DNA of 64,000 nucleotides, taken from the NCBI GenBank assembly GCA_024280895.1, contig JAJRPI010000086.1, positions 62,001 through 126,000 of the forward strand. The letters are read 5' to 3'. Below, one piece after another: positions 38,014-48,717 of this stretch. Both the position numbers and the translations under genes were made by a program. Origin of the DNA: Alphaproteobacteria bacterium (GTDB taxonomy: Bacteria > Pseudomonadota > Alphaproteobacteria > Rhizobiales > JAKIUO01). The stretch's first letter is position 1. Every line of letters starts with the position of its first letter. The notes beneath the pieces were generated by a model. It saw only the letters and a list, made by a program, of their open reading frames with translations, had not been told where the DNA came from and did no database searches.

Positions 38014-39192
38014 ATGAAAATTATCACCAAAACAGACGAGCTGGCAAAAGTTTGCATTGAGCTCGCAGCTGCTGACTTTGTATGTGTCGATACCGAGTTC
38101 ATGCGCGAAAGTACGTTCTGGCCTGAGCTGTGTCTCATTCAAATGGCGGGAGGCGAAACCGAAGTGATCGTTGATCCCCTTGCTGCAGGGCTGGAACTTG
38201 AACCATTCTTTGAATTAATGCGAGACGAACGCGTTACAAAGGTCTTTCATGCTGCACGCCAGGACATAGAGATCGTCCATTATTTATCGAACTCCCTGCC
38301 CAAACCGGTATTCGATACACAAATCGCCGCCATGGTCTGCGGGTTTGGCGAACAGGTAGGCTATGCCGACCTTATTCAAAAAACCCTCAATATTCCCATC
38401 GACAAGACATCACGCTATAGCGACTGGCGGCGGCGGCCCTTGCAAGAACATCAATTGACCTATGCTCTGGCGGATGTCACCCATTTGGCAAAGGCCTATC
38501 CAATTTTGTTAGATAAAATATCGACAGCCAACCGCTCAACCTGGCTAACCGAAGAAATGAGTGCCCTCGTCAGCCCAGACCTTTACCGACAGCATCCAGA
38601 TGATGCCTGGAAACGCCTTAAACTGCGCAATATCAAGCATAATCGCCTTGGGGTTTTGATCGAACTGGCAAAATGGCGAGAAGCAACCGCTCAATCGAGA
38701 AATTTGCCACGCAATCGGGTCGTCAAAGATGATGTGATTTACGAAGTTGCCAATCGCGCCCCGACCAATGAAGATGAATTGGGCGATTTGCGTTCAGTGA
38801 CAAAGGGCATAGTTCGATCTTCATATGGTGCTGAATTGCTGAAGGGTGTTCAACGCGGACTGGCTATTGACCGTGATCAATTACCCGAAATCAAACGCGC
38901 ACCACGTCTTTCCAGCGAGCAGCAGGCAATCGTTGAATTGCTGCGGGTATTGCTGAAGACAACAGCCGTCAAACATAATGTCGCATCGAAAATAATTGCC
39001 AATGCCCGTGATCTTGAAAAAATTGCGTTAGACGATAATGCCGATGTGTCTGCTCTCAAAGGCTGGCGCCGCGACTTGTTTGGTAGCGATGCCATTGCCC
39101 TCAAGCATGGCAAGATCTCCCTTGGCCTACGCAATGGCATTATATCTGCCATTGCAATTACTGATATCAATGATCCAGGTGATGCCAGCTAG
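38014..39192 (+). CDS. rnd: Ribonuclease D
   Basis: 3'-5' exoribonuclease of the DEDD family that trims tRNA and other stable RNA 3' ends. Exo I is FVCVDTEFMRESTFWPELCL, Exo II is KVFHAARQDIEIVHY, and Exo III is HQLTYALADVTHLAKAY, giving the DEDDy residue set. Later segments include LRNIKHNRLGVLIELAKWRE and an HRDC domain from about residue 210. It is 392 residues, full length. The ATG lacks a clear Shine-Dalgarno. It converges with ppx with 5 bp between the stops. Confidence 0.95.
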   Translation: MKIITKTDELAKVCIELAAADFVCVDTEFMRESTFWPELCLIQMAGGETEVIVDPLAAGLELEPFFELMRDERVTKVFHAARQDIEIVHYLSNSLPKPVFDTQIAAMVCGFGEQVGYADLIQKTLNIPIDKTSRYSDWRRRPLQEHQLTYALADVTHLAKAYPILLDKISTANRSTWLTEEMSALVSPDLYRQHPDDAWKRLKLRNIKHNRLGVLIELAKWREATAQSRNLPRNRVVKDDVIYEVANRAPTNEDELGDLRSVTKGIVRSSYGAELLKGVQRGLAIDRDQLPEIKRAPRLSSEQQAIVELLRVLLKTTAVKHNVASKIIANARDLEKIALDDNADVSALKGWRRDLFGSDAIALKHGKISLGLRNGIISAIAITDINDPGDAS

Positions 39193-39197
39193 GGCTG

Positions 39198-40733
39198 TTA
39201 AAGTAATTCGTGATCGACACGCACCACCGCCTTGCGATTTAGTAACTTGGCTAAAACAGCAAGGCGCTTTTGCAATCGTTCGCCCTCAAGCACGGCATTT
39301 TCCATCGAAAGCGTCAAAACAAGGCGTTCTTCATCATCAAGCTCAACGGGCGTTTGCTCGTTAAGGCCAGGTAAAGCAGCCGAGACCATGGCTGCCACGC
39401 GAATGGCCGCACCGATAATGCGCGCGCGTCGTACTGATCGCTCATCAACGAGGTCGATGATCTTTGCATCAGGTTCTTCCTTGATGCCAGCGTGACGAAA
39501 AAATTGCGTCAAGGCCAGGAATGCTCGCCCGGGATGATCGACCCCCGAAAAAGAAGCATAGGCAACAAAATTGAGCGTTTGCGTTGAGCGATAGTCAGGA
39601 TGGGCGCGCCAGCCAATATCAGAAAGAAGACACGCAGCATGACGTAAACGGCGTTCTTCATCACTTTCCAACAGCTCCTCGTCGACAAATAAACGATCGG
39701 TCCATTCGCAAAGTTCGCGTCCATGTTTTGGACTACGGGCACGCATTTTTGCCAGATCTTCGCATGAAGCAATAAGAGGATCTCTGTTCCGCTCTTTTTC
39801 ACTAAGCAGGCTGTATAACAGACCTTCTCGCACGCCAAATGCAGATGTGATAACGGTCGAGGGTTCTATTTTGCGGATAACCCGCTCCATAAGCAAAGCC
39901 CCGTAAGGAAGCGTGCTTTGCCGCACTTTTGAAAGTTCGTCAAAACCAAGCAGCGTTTCGGGTGATTTAAGTATTTTATAAATGACAAAGTCGGCAAAGC
40001 GATGAGCCTCATCCGCGTCAATGGCAAAATTGTGCATAACATGTAGCGGATAGTCATATTGCCTCATATAAAGCCGCGCCATGGCCCGCCATGTACCGCC
40101 AACAGCGTAAAAAGCGCGCCCTTTTCCCTTATGCAGCCACTCAACGGTCTCTAATTGCTCATCAATAAAATCACCGGCTTTTTGCATGTCTCCCTTGGTA
40201 ATATCCATCAAGCGCAGACTGCCCAAAGGCAGGGTTTTACCGCCGACTAATTGCGCGTCAGCAATATCGATCAGCTCCAGACTACCGCCGCCCATGTCAC
40301 CGGCCAGTCCTTCAGCGTCGTGCATGCCGGCAATGACGCCATTTGCAGCCATTTCAGCTTCACCACGTCCAGACAACACCTTAATCTTGGTGCCGCAAAT
40401 ACCCTCAGCCCAGGTAATAAAATCGGGACCATTATCGGCTTCACGAGCCGCGGCAGTGGCAATCACATGGATTTTTTTGGCTCCAATGCGATCTGCAATA
40501 GCGCGAAAACGGGTCAGTGCTTCCAAAGCGCGTTCAACGGCGCTGTCTGCAAGACGCCCAGTCGAGGCAATTTCGCGCCCCAAACCACATGAAATCTTTT
40601 CGTTAAACAACGTATCCGGGCTGCGCCTTGCACCATCAAAGACAACAAGCCGCACGGAATTGGAACCTATATCAATGATGGCTATCGGCTTCTTTTTGGC
40701 GGACTTTTTCTTATGTCCGTTTTTCTTCCCCAT
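39198..40733 (-). CDS. ppx: Exopolyphosphatase, Ppx/GppA family
   Basis: Hydrolyses polyphosphate from its ends, or pppGpp in the GppA branch. The ASKHA-fold phosphate motifs are IAIIDIGSNSVRLVVFDG near residue 18, VIATAAAREADNGPDF near 90, GLAGDMGGGSLELIDI near 140 and FYAVGGTWRAMARL near 210. The long C-terminal half (to residue 511) contains an HD-like helical domain (RRLRHAACLLSDIGWRAHPD), as in the long bacterial Ppx enzymes. The N-terminus is lysine-rich. It lies 14 bp downstream of ppk on the same strand, which supports the polyphosphate role over the pppGpp role. Confidence 0.93.
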   Translation of the reverse strand: MGKKNGHKKKSAKKKPIAIIDIGSNSVRLVVFDGARRSPDTLFNEKISCGLGREIASTGRLADSAVERALEALTRFRAIADRIGAKKIHVIATAAAREADNGPDFITWAEGICGTKIKVLSGRGEAEMAANGVIAGMHDAEGLAGDMGGGSLELIDIADAQLVGGKTLPLGSLRLMDITKGDMQKAGDFIDEQLETVEWLHKGKGRAFYAVGGTWRAMARLYMRQYDYPLHVMHNFAIDADEAHRFADFVIYKILKSPETLLGFDELSKVRQSTLPYGALLMERVIRKIEPSTVITSAFGVREGLLYSLLSEKERNRDPLIASCEDLAKMRARSPKHGRELCEWTDRLFVDEELLESDEERRLRHAACLLSDIGWRAHPDYRSTQTLNFVAYASFSGVDHPGRAFLALTQFFRHAGIKEEPDAKIIDLVDERSVRRARIIGAAIRVAAMVSAALPGLNEQTPVELDDEERLVLTLSMENAVLEGERLQKRLAVLAKLLNRKAVVRVDHELL

Positions 40734-40747
40734 TTAGGCAAGCTTCC

Positions 40748-42934
40748 TTATGACTGTTTGGCTTTCTTGATTGCAGGTGGAAAACGCTCCTCCAGAGCTT
40801 TTCCGCGCCCGGACAGACTTGGATTATTCATAAAATATTTATGAGCATTAAAGCCCTTGTCTCCCTCTTGTAGAACGTATCTCTTTGAAACTCCATCGGG
40901 CAAAATATGCCAGCTTTGTTCATTGTCTGCCAGATTGGCCTGCATGATTTGATCTTGTACCTGCTGATGAACCCGCGCCCCTCTGATCGGCACCATTGTC
41001 TCAACGCGTCGATCGAGGTTGCGCTGCATGATATCAGCCGAACTGATGTAAATGACAGATTTATCTGAAGGCAAACCATGCCCTGCTCCAAAGCAATAGA
41101 TGCGCGAATGCTCCAAAAAGCGGCCGACGATCGATTTGACATGTATGTTTTCTGACAAACCCTGAATGCCAGGGCGTAAACAGCAAATACCCCGAATGAC
41201 GAGTTCAATGACCACCCCCGCATTACTGGCTTCATACAGAGCATCTATCACCTGATCATCAACAAGGGAATTCATTTTCAACCAGATCTGAGCTGGACGC
41301 CCCGCCTTGGCGTGGTAAATTTCTTCTCTAATGTGATCAAGAATGCGGTCACGGATACCGTGGGGTGAAATGGACATAACTTCAAGCTTTTCAGGTCTCG
41401 CATAGCTTGTCACATAGTTGAATATACGCGTCACATCGCGCGCAATAACAGGATCGTCCGTGAAATAGGACAGATCAGTATAGATTCTTGCTGTTATGGG
41501 ATGGTAATTGCCGGTGCCAATATGGATATAGCTCTTCAAAGATCCATGTTCGCGGCGCACAATCTGGCTTAGTTTGGCGTGTGTTTTAAGTTCCGTGAAA
41601 CCATAAAGCACGTGCACGCCAACGCTTTCAAGATCGCGGGCCCAGCGGATATTGGCTTCTTCATCAAAACGGGCTTTTAGTTCAATGATGGTCGTGACAG
41701 ATTTTCCAGCTTCTGCCGCCTCTTTCAATGCCTGAATGATCGCAGAATCCCTGCTGGTGCGATACAATGTCCATTTAATTGACACCACATCAGGGTCAAG
41801 AGCTGCTTGCCGCAAGAAATGCAGAACCACGTCAAAACTCTCATAGGGATGATGGACGACCAGCTCTTTTTGCGAGATGGCGGCGAAAATATCACCGCCA
41901 TGCTCACGAATGCGTTCGGGATAGCGTGAGCTATAGGGACCAAACAAAAGTTCTGGGCGATCCTTGACGATCAGCTGCGATATATCGGAAAGCCCCACCA
42001 TGCCATCTTGCACATTGGTTTCTTTTTCACTGACCTGTAATTCCTTGACCACAAAACTGCGCAAATGCTTGGGAGTACTTTTTTCAATCTCCAGGCGAAT
42101 AGCCTCGCCGCGACGGCGCTTTTTAAGAGCGCTTTCGTAAGAACGCACGAGGTCTTCCGCCTTTTCCGCCAATTCCACATCACTATCGCGCAGCACACGA
42201 AAGGCGCCGCGTGCTCGCACGCGATAACCTGGGAACAGTTCATGAATAAACAGCGAAACAACCGTTTCAAGGCGTATAAACCGGATGCGATTTGAACCAG
42301 CCCCGTCTGTGCTATCTTTTTCTTGCAATCGAATAAAGCGTGACAATTGGCTTGGTATGGGTAGCAAGGCAACCATTACCTGCTCGCTGTCATTAATATC
42401 CAGCAAATCCAGACCCAGCGTGATGCCAGTATTGGGGATAAAAGGAAAAGGTAGCGCCGGATCAACGGCGATGGGCGTTAATACAGGAAATATATGTTCA
42501 AGGAAATGGCTTTCGAGCCAGGTTTTATCGGCTTTCTTGAGATCTTTTTCACCGATAATATGAAAATTCTGCGCGGCAAGTTCGATGCGAAGATTTGCCC
42601 ATATTCGGGTCTGGTCAGCATTTAGCTCGGCAACAAGCGTGCTGATCTGTTGCAATTGTTCGCTGGGAGTCAACCCGTCCTGACTTTTGGTTTCAATGCC
42701 AGCATCAACCTGACCTCGCAGGCCAGCAACCCGCACCATATAAAATTCATCCAGATTTGAGCCAGAAATAGATAAAAAACGAAGCCGCTCCAGCAAGGGA
42801 TGGGCTATGTTATCGGCCTCTTCCAGCACGCGCTTGTTGAAGTGCAGCCAGGACAACTCACGATTAAAAAATCGTTCTGGGCTGTTGTTATCAATGGGCG
42901 CGTGGATGGCGTCACTCTCCTCCATATTGAACAT
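40748..42934 (-). CDS. ppk: Polyphosphate kinase 1
   Basis: Makes polyphosphate reversibly from ATP by way of a phosphohistidine. The order is PPK N-domain ([20 protein letters not shown]), head domain, and two phospholipase-D-like catalytic domains. [16 protein letters not shown] and [20 protein letters not shown] contain the conserved catalytic histidine region, and [19 protein letters not shown] is the C-terminal domain signature. It is 728 residues, normal length. It forms an operon with ppx, so synthesis and breakdown of polyphosphate are encoded together. GGAG lies upstream of the ATG; another ATG three codons in is possible. Confidence 0.96.
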   Translation of the reverse strand: MFNMEESDAIHAPIDNNSPERFFNRELSWLHFNKRVLEEADNIAHPLLERLRFLSISGSNLDEFYMVRVAGLRGQVDAGIETKSQDGLTPSEQLQQISTLVAELNADQTRIWANLRIELAAQNFHIIGEKDLKKADKTWLESHFLEHIFPVLTPIAVDPALPFPFIPNTGITLGLDLLDINDSEQVMVALLPIPSQLSRFIRLQEKDSTDGAGSNRIRFIRLETVVSLFIHELFPGYRVRARGAFRVLRDSDVELAEKAEDLVRSYESALKKRRRGEAIRLEIEKSTPKHLRSFVVKELQVSEKETNVQDGMVGLSDISQLIVKDRPELLFGPYSSRYPERIREHGGDIFAAISQKELVVHHPYESFDVVLHFLRQAALDPDVVSIKWTLYRTSRDSAIIQALKEAAEAGKSVTTIIELKARFDEEANIRWARDLESVGVHVLYGFTELKTHAKLSQIVRREHGSLKSYIHIGTGNYHPITARIYTDLSYFTDDPVIARDVTRIFNYVTSYARPEKLEVMSISPHGIRDRILDHIREEIYHAKAGRPAQIWLKMNSLVDDQVIDALYEASNAGVVIELVIRGICCLRPGIQGLSENIHVKSIVGRFLEHSRIYCFGAGHGLPSDKSVIYISSADIMQRNLDRRVETMVPIRGARVHQQVQDQIMQANLADNEQSWHILPDGVSKRYVLQEGDKGFNAHKYFMNNPSLSGRGKALEERFPPAIKKAKQS

Positions 42935-43081
42935 TTATACCATAACTCCAACGAGTAAAATCTCCTGATGATTTGTAGGTATCTGATAAAATACACGATA
43001 TAGTTGTATTATCAACCTGTCTTCGTTTCATCTGGCGTTAGCACAGATGGGAGGGCTATTTATGAAGAGGGCCGCGCGTAA

Positions 43082-43780
43082 TCAGCTGGACTCGTCGAGC
43101 AGGATTTCACGGGCTAAAACCTTTGTGATGGCCCGCCCGGTTCCCAAGGATCCGCGATCCAGATCATCGACAATTTTTGTCACAGCTTGCAGCGAGCGTT
43201 CCATGCGCTTGAACAAATATTCCACAAGTTGAGGCTCAATCTCGATTTGACGGTCGGCAAACTGCTTGATCATCACCGCTTTTAGTAAATTTTCATCTGG
43301 CGCTTTGATGGATATGCTGGGCAAGGCCAGCAATCTGGAACGAAGATCTTTGAGCTTTAGGGTCAGATCGCCAATACCTGTTCGAGAGGTTAGCAGCAAC
43401 TGCCCGCCACTCTCGTTGACTTTGTTGAGGAGGTGGAACAGCACCTCTTCACTTGTCAAACCATCATGCAGGTTTTCAACGCAAACGCATCCATCAAGCG
43501 GCAATTGTTCCAAATCAGTTTTCTGGAGATCACTTGCCTCGATCACATGAGCTTGACTACGTAAAATCCAGACATTGACCAGGTGAGTTTTGCCGCTTGC
43601 CTCTGGGCCAATCAACAGCTGGGCATATTGCGCCCAATGCGGCCAGTCATCAATAAGTTTGATCGCCAGCTCATTGCTTTGCGACAAAAAGAAATCCTCT
43701 GCCCCAAAAGCTGGACGATGCGCCAGATCAAGCGCCAATTGCCTAGGGTTTTTCATCACACCAAAACTAGCCTTTTTCAT
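43082..43780 (-). CDS. hdaA: HdaA, regulatory inactivator of DnaA
   Basis: DnaA-like AAA+ protein that, with the sliding clamp, stimulates ATP hydrolysis on DnaA and so limits re-initiation. The N-terminal RQLALDL is the beta-clamp-binding motif. Walker A is IGPEASGKTHLVNVW near residue 58, and the Walker B-like segment is DGCVCVENLHD, in which the usual second acidic residue is altered. The sensor region is LLLTSRTGIGDL. There is no DNA-binding domain. The length is 232 residues. The start at 43780 overlaps the AI-2E permease gene by 14 bp; an ATG at 43756 just before the clamp motif would remove the overlap. Confidence 0.92.
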   Translation of the reverse strand: MKKASFGVMKNPRQLALDLAHRPAFGAEDFFLSQSNELAIKLIDDWPHWAQYAQLLIGPEASGKTHLVNVWILRSQAHVIEASDLQKTDLEQLPLDGCVCVENLHDGLTSEEVLFHLLNKVNESGGQLLLTSRTGIGDLTLKLKDLRSRLLALPSISIKAPDENLLKAVMIKQFADRQIEIEPQLVEYLFKRMERSLQAVTKIVDDLDRGSLGTGRAITKVLAREILLDESS

Positions 43781-44861
43781 CCGCGTTTTTTATTTCTCTG
43801 GAGCCAATATATAGCTCGCTATCAAGATAGCGTTCCAGAGCAAATCGAACAAGAACGCCAATGGCGGCGGCGAGCGGAATGGCGATAAGCATGCCCACAA
43901 GGCCAAACAAATACCCAGAAACGATCAATGCGAATATCAGCCATACAGGGTGCAGTTTGACTTTATCGCCGATGATTTTGGGAGTGAGGAAATTGGTGTC
44001 AACTAATTGGCCAAATGCAAACACGCCCAATACCCACAAAATTGGCTGCCATTCGGGCCAGTATTGCACCACTGCCATTGTGCCCGAGATTAAAAATCCA
44101 GCAAGAGATCCAAGGAAGGGTACTATATTGAGTAGCCCCGCCGTCAGGCCTATCAATAGTCCATATTTAAGGCCGAGCATCGTCAGGGCGATGGAGTAAA
44201 ATATACCAACAATGATGGAGATGGTCACTTGACCGCGCAAAAACCCCGAAATTGATCGGTTGATGCGCTTGGTTAGCAATCGAATGATAGGAGCATGGTC
44301 GCGCGGCAGCCAACCATCAATTTTGCTAACGAGTTGCCCCCAGTCTTTCAGCAAAAAGAAGGTGACAACCGGGGTGATGAGGATCAAGGATAAAAAGCTT
44401 AGCAAGGCCTTGCCGCTGGTCCATACCGACTTCAATACTCCGGTCAGATGTTTGCCCGAATCGCGAGCAATATTTTGCATGGCCTCTTCGGCTCCCAGCT
44501 CCGAACCGGGAAACAGTTTGCCAAACCATGCTTCGCTGCCCGTCACAATTATCTCTCGCAACTGCGTAAAATAGGTAGGCATCTTGGATATTAGTTCGCT
44601 TATTTGGGCAAACAGATGGGGGCCAATCAGCAAAACGAACACAGCGCCTAGAATACTGAACACCACGGCAATGCAAATCGTCGCCCATAACCGTGAGAGC
44701 CCATATTTTTCAAGCAGATTAGCAAGGGGATCAAGGAAATAGGCGAGAATCATACCAAGCACGAAAGGCAGCAGAACTTCGCTCAAAATAGCGACAGTTA
44801 TAACGAATAGGACAAATGCAGCCCCCCAAAATAGAACTTGCCGCCCCGTAATGCTGTTCAT
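43767..44861 (-). CDS. AI-2E family membrane transporter (PerM/YdiK-like)
   Basis: A 364-residue polytopic membrane protein of the AI-2E exporter superfamily. About eight hydrophobic helices are visible, with family-typical segments VLLPFVLGMILAYFLDPLAN near the N-terminus and VPFLGSLAGFLISGTMAVVQ and LVGMLIAIPLAAAIGVLVRF near the C-terminus. The substrate is unknown; many members do not transport autoinducer-2. AGGGCAGGG precedes the ATG. It lies 60 bp after the phosphatidyltransferase gene and overlaps hdaA. Confidence 0.88.
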   Translation of the reverse strand: MNSITGRQVLFWGAAFVLFVITVAILSEVLLPFVLGMILAYFLDPLANLLEKYGLSRLWATICIAVVFSILGAVFVLLIGPHLFAQISELISKMPTYFTQLREIIVTGSEAWFGKLFPGSELGAEEAMQNIARDSGKHLTGVLKSVWTSGKALLSFLSLILITPVVTFFLLKDWGQLVSKIDGWLPRDHAPIIRLLTKRINRSISGFLRGQVTISIIVGIFYSIALTMLGLKYGLLIGLTAGLLNIVPFLGSLAGFLISGTMAVVQYWPEWQPILWVLGVFAFGQLVDTNFLTPKIIGDKVKLHPVWLIFALIVSGYLFGLVGMLIAIPLAAAIGVLVRFALERYLDSELYIGSREIKNADEKG

Positions 44862-44921
44862 GCCCTGCCCTTTTTATCTCATATCCGTGCCAGAGGTTGT
44901 CAGGCCCCATCGCCAAGCGTT

Positions 44922-45461
44922 CTATTGATATGACACCATATGTTTGAACCAACTTCGCAAATAGCCAAGTGCCGAGAGAACAGTTAATACCGCCACAATC
45001 AGAATAAGCAAGTTCACAACATTGCCAAGGCCCAGTTGCAAACCAAGATCGGCAAGCACCAATGCGGCAAGTAAAATCTGCCCCGCCGTATTCAACTTGC
45101 CGATCGTGAGCGTCTTCATGGCAACAGGTTGTTCCATCAGCCAAGACAGCAAAATCCCGCCTACAATCAACAAATCGCGAGAGACAACCAAAATAACCAG
45201 CCATGCGGGAAGCGCACTATACAGGCCGAGGGTCACATAAATACTTACCAGCAAGGCCTTGTCAGCAGCAGGATCGAGCCATGACCCAAGCTTTGTACTC
45301 CAATCAAATCGTTTAGCAAGAAAGCCATCAAGACCATCGGTGATGCCGGCAATGACAAAAACAACAAAGGCGCCGGTCATTTGATCCTCAATGATCAATA
45401 GGATAATCAACGGCACCATCAAAAGGCGCATAACCGTCAATATATTTGGAATGATATACAA
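44922..45461 (-). CDS. CDP-alcohol phosphatidyltransferase
   Basis: Membrane enzyme of phospholipid synthesis that moves a CDP-activated phosphatidyl group to an alcohol. The catalytic signature D-G-x-x-G-x8-G-x3-D-x3-D is present as ITDGLDGFLAKRF then GSWLDPAADKAL. The length is 179 residues with several membrane helices. PgsA (glycerol-3-phosphate) and a CDP-alcohol cardiolipin synthase are both possible. The best start is TTG at 45461 (MYIIPNILTVMR), because the first ATG inside would cut off the conserved N-terminal NILTVMR segment. Confidence 0.88.
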   Translation of the reverse strand: MYIIPNILTVMRLLMVPLIILLIIEDQMTGAFVVFVIAGITDGLDGFLAKRFDWSTKLGSWLDPAADKALLVSIYVTLGLYSALPAWLVILVVSRDLLIVGGILLSWLMEQPVAMKTLTIGKLNTAGQILLAALVLADLGLQLGLGNVVNLLILIVAVLTVLSALGYLRSWFKHMVSYQ

Positions 45462-45585
45462 GAAAGTGCCACTCCCAGGCAGCGCGAAACAAGAAAATTA
45501 GGCCCTACAGGTGTTTTTTTAGTCAAGTCTATGACCTAGTCTGGCTCGCTTGTCAAAAAATCTCCCATATCAAAATGCGACGGGA

Positions 45586-46758
45586 TTACTTCAATGAGCG
45601 TAAAACAACATCCTTGCCGCCTTGATCAAGAGCAAAGCGATAAGCCGCAAGCTGGGAGCGTAATCGGTCAATGCCACCTGGGTATTTTAGGCGCACATCT
45701 GCCCCTCGTGGTGACAAGGAATTGACCTGCATCTTTTGCACACCCGGAATGCGCTGCAACCGTTGCTTTATTTGCTGCCAATCGCGTAATCCGCGAAATG
45801 CTACACGCAGGAACACGGTTTCATGGATTAGACGCTCGCTGCTGGCAGCTTCATTCAGATCGTTTGCTGGAGCAGAAACGGCCACTACATCACCGGTGAT
45901 CTGTGGTTCACGCCAACGCCCCTCAATTATACCAAATGCAATTTGAGCAACGGCTTCATAATTTTTAGCAAGACCCCCCTCTTTAAGGGGGATTTCCTGC
46001 GAATAGTCGATCCGACCGACATGATCTTGGCCATATATCCGTAATATCAGCCGATCTCGTTCGCCGTTGAACTGGGCGTCCACCAGAATCAGTTTGGAAG
46101 CCGCGTATAGTTTGCGCAAAGCATTATATTGCTGCCGCGCTCCACTGGAGATTTTTTGCCAGAGCTCATGATCTGATTGTTTGGCCTGATAAAGGCGCGT
46201 ATCGGTCAGGGCATGCTTGAAATCAATCGTCCGCCACGCACGCCACCATTGTTTGCGATCTTTGTTACCAGCCGATTGGTTATCTGCTTGGCGAAAAACC
46301 GGCATTAGAACCTGCTTTCGTGACCGTTGGTCAAAAAATGGCACGCCTTTTTTTACGAGTAGTGCCTGCAGTTTTTTGCGCGAAAAGTTATAATCAAGCA
46401 AAGCGAGATAGCGTGTGGACGAATTGCGTTCACTGCGTACGGCAAAGCCATCCACAACCCCTTCGGCCTCAGCAAGCGTCAGCGTCGCCATTCGATCATA
46501 GGCCCGAAAAGGTGCCAGACGCTTGAATATGAGCTTGAGAGCCTGTAATGGCCCCTCTTTTAAGGCGCGCTTTTTGGCGAGGACAGCATTGTCTGCGCGC
46601 GCATCAATTTTCACCTTGGCGATGGTATAGACAGAGGCTCCCCGCGCCGCAACGGGGCCAATGAAGACCATTTGGCAAGCTATTGCCACCATAAAAGCAG
46701 TAGCGATATTTTTGCGGCCAATCAGATTGGCTCGTGCACAGCGATGTTTTAAAGTCAT
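45586..46758 (-). CDS. DUF2066 protein with an export signal
   Basis: A 390-residue protein with a long basic N-terminus and hydrophobic export segment (NIATAFMVAIACQMVFIGPV, then AARG), so probably periplasmic or membrane-anchored. The body matches the DUF2066 type: VDARADNAVLAKKRALKEGP (written KIDARADNAVLAKK in this protein) near residue 50, VVDGFAVRSERNSSTRYLAL near 100, and the C-terminal VKLKYPGG-like DVRLKYPGGIDRLRSQLAA. Function unknown. It is the first gene of the minus-strand cluster leading to the phosphatidyltransferase, the permease and hdaA, and is divergent from purM. Confidence 0.8.
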   Translation of the reverse strand: MTLKHRCARANLIGRKNIATAFMVAIACQMVFIGPVAARGASVYTIAKVKIDARADNAVLAKKRALKEGPLQALKLIFKRLAPFRAYDRMATLTLAEAEGVVDGFAVRSERNSSTRYLALLDYNFSRKKLQALLVKKGVPFFDQRSRKQVLMPVFRQADNQSAGNKDRKQWWRAWRTIDFKHALTDTRLYQAKQSDHELWQKISSGARQQYNALRKLYAASKLILVDAQFNGERDRLILRIYGQDHVGRIDYSQEIPLKEGGLAKNYEAVAQIAFGIIEGRWREPQITGDVVAVSAPANDLNEAASSERLIHETVFLRVAFRGLRDWQQIKQRLQRIPGVQKMQVNSLSPRGADVRLKYPGGIDRLRSQLAAYRFALDQGGKDVVLRSLK

Positions 46759-46930
46759 GTTCTATTATCAACCTAAAAGGACCAAGGCTTCAAGCTGACT
46801 TATAAAGGGCCAGGCTATATATTGTAAACATCGTGAAAAATACGGCTAAATTGCGGATAACGGCCTTGACGATGCGCTCAATAAAGGGCTTGCTGTGCGC
46901 ACAAATTCAAATAGCGGGTAAGCTCAATTC

Positions 46931-48034
46931 ATGACTGATAAAAACCAGCCCCACAAGATCGGCCTGACCTATGCGGATAGCGGCGTTGATATCGACGCCG
47001 GCAATGCCTTTGTTGAAGCCATAAAACCCCATATCAAGCGCACCAACCGCTCCGGGGTGATGGGGTCTATTGGCGGCTTTGGTGGTCTTTTCGACCTTGG
47101 AGCCCTTGACTATAAAGATCCTTTGCTGGTCGCTGCCAATGACGGCGTTGGTACCAAGGTCAAGTTGGCCTTCGAGACGGATCTTCACAATACGGTTGGC
47201 ATCGATCTGGTTGCCATGTGTGTGAATGACCTGGTTGTACAAGGAGCTGAACCACTATTTTTCCTCGATTATTTCGCAACCGGAAAATTGTTACCGGGAA
47301 TCGCAGAAAAAGTCGTTGAAGGCATTGCGACCGGTTGTGAATTGGCAGGCTGTGCATTGATCGGTGGAGAAACTGCGGAAATGCCCGGCATGTATGATAC
47401 TGGTGAATATGATCTGGCAGGATTTTCGGTTGGTGCTGTTGAGCGAACAGGTGTCCTGCCTCGCAAAGATATTACACAGGGAGATGTGCTTATCGGGCTT
47501 CCCTCAAGTGGTCCCCATTCCAATGGCTATTCCTTGATCCGCAAACTGGTTTCTGACGCAGGGCTGGATTTCAACGCGCCCTCACCCTTTTCGAGCAATC
47601 AGATCTCATTGGGTGAAGCGCTCATCACACCAACTAAAATTTATGTACGCCCCCTGCTAAAGGCTATATCCCAAACCGGAGCGATCAAGGCGCTTGCCCA
47701 TATCACAGGCGGCGGCCTCACAGAAAACCTGCCACGAGTTTTGCCAGGCGAACTGGACGCGCAAATTGATCTGCATGAGCTTGTCTCTCGTGACAATATG
47801 GATCAGGGTGCCCGCGCCATTTTCCCCTGGTTGCAATCAACAGGCGGCATATCAGAAAGCGAGATGCTACGAACCTTTAATTGTGGTGTTGGAATGGTTC
47901 TGGTCGTTGAGGCGCAAAAGGTCGATGCGGTATTGTCTGCACTCGCAGATGAAAATGCGTTCGTGCTAGGGGCGCTGACAAGCAAAAGCTCCCAGGGCTC
48001 TGTCAATTATTCTGGCTCTTTGGACTGGAATTGA
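46931..48034 (+). CDS. purM: Phosphoribosylformylglycinamidine cyclo-ligase (AIR synthetase)
   Basis: Fifth step of purine synthesis: closes the imidazole ring with ATP. Signatures are [20 protein letters not shown] at the N-terminus, [14 protein letters not shown] (nucleotide binding), [15 protein letters not shown] and [17 protein letters not shown]. It is 367 residues, slightly longer than usual but complete. No strong Shine-Dalgarno is seen before the ATG. purN follows after 4 bp, so the two are cotranscribed. Confidence 0.97.
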   Translation: MTDKNQPHKIGLTYADSGVDIDAGNAFVEAIKPHIKRTNRSGVMGSIGGFGGLFDLGALDYKDPLLVAANDGVGTKVKLAFETDLHNTVGIDLVAMCVNDLVVQGAEPLFFLDYFATGKLLPGIAEKVVEGIATGCELAGCALIGGETAEMPGMYDTGEYDLAGFSVGAVERTGVLPRKDITQGDVLIGLPSSGPHSNGYSLIRKLVSDAGLDFNAPSPFSSNQISLGEALITPTKIYVRPLLKAISQTGAIKALAHITGGGLTENLPRVLPGELDAQIDLHELVSRDNMDQGARAIFPWLQSTGGISESEMLRTFNCGVGMVLVVEAQKVDAVLSALADENAFVLGALTSKSSQGSVNYSGSLDWN

Positions 48035-48038
48035 TTCT

Positions 48039-48713
48039 ATGAAAAAGAAACGGATCGGCGTTCTTATTTCAGGGCGCGGCAGTAATATGTCTTCGCTGAT
48101 TGAGGCTTGCAAGAGCCCCGACTACCCTGCGCAAATTTCCGTGGTAATTTCAAACCGTCCAAAAGCGGCGGGGCTTGAAATTGCTGCTCGTGAGGGAATT
48201 AAGACGCTTGCTATCAATCACCGTAATTATGACAGCCGGACGGCCTTTGAAACAGATCTGCACCAAGCGCTCAAAGATGCGCAGGTTGAACTCATATGCA
48301 ATGCTGGCTTTTTACGTCTTCTGACCGCCGATTTCGTCGATAAATGGCATGACCGACAACTCAATATTCATCCCTCATTATTGCCTTCGTTCAAGGGCTT
48401 GCACACTCACCAACGCGTGCTGGATGCAGGGGTCAAAATTACTGGCTGCACGGTTCACCTCGTGCGGACTGACATGGATGCAGGGCCAATCATCGCACAG
48501 GCTGCTGTGGCGGTTGAACATGATGATAATGAGCAAACCCTTGCGGCACGCGTGCTGGCGGCCGAACATCAACTTTACCCCCATGCACTCAAAATGTTTG
48601 CGCTAGGTGAGGCATATGTGGAAAATGAAACAATTAAAGTGCGAGCCAATACGGATGTTGCGTCGTCAAGCAAGCCGCGTGCGATGTTTTCCCCACGGGT
48701 AATCAATGGATAA
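48039..48713 (+). CDS. purN: Phosphoribosylglycinamide formyltransferase
   Basis: Third step of purine synthesis, using 10-formyltetrahydrofolate. The phosphate loop is LISGRGSNMSSLIEAC. The catalytic triad is visible as Asn in ELICNAGFLRLL, His in LNIHPSLLPSF and Asp in VRTDMDAGPIIAQ. The length is 224 residues. It is coupled to purM and converges with the TPR gene after 4 bp. Confidence 0.97.
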   Translation: MKKKRIGVLISGRGSNMSSLIEACKSPDYPAQISVVISNRPKAAGLEIAAREGIKTLAINHRNYDSRTAFETDLHQALKDAQVELICNAGFLRLLTADFVDKWHDRQLNIHPSLLPSFKGLHTHQRVLDAGVKITGCTVHLVRTDMDAGPIIAQAAVAVEHDDNEQTLAARVLAAEHQLYPHALKMFALGEAYVENETIKVRANTDVASSSKPRAMFSPRVING

Positions 48714-48717
48714 ACTC

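Noticed and set aside
43047..43232. Short plus-strand frame beginning just after a GGAGGG-like sequence
   Set aside because: A good Shine-Dalgarno precedes it, but most of the frame is antisense to hdaA and the composition is that of a shadow frame.
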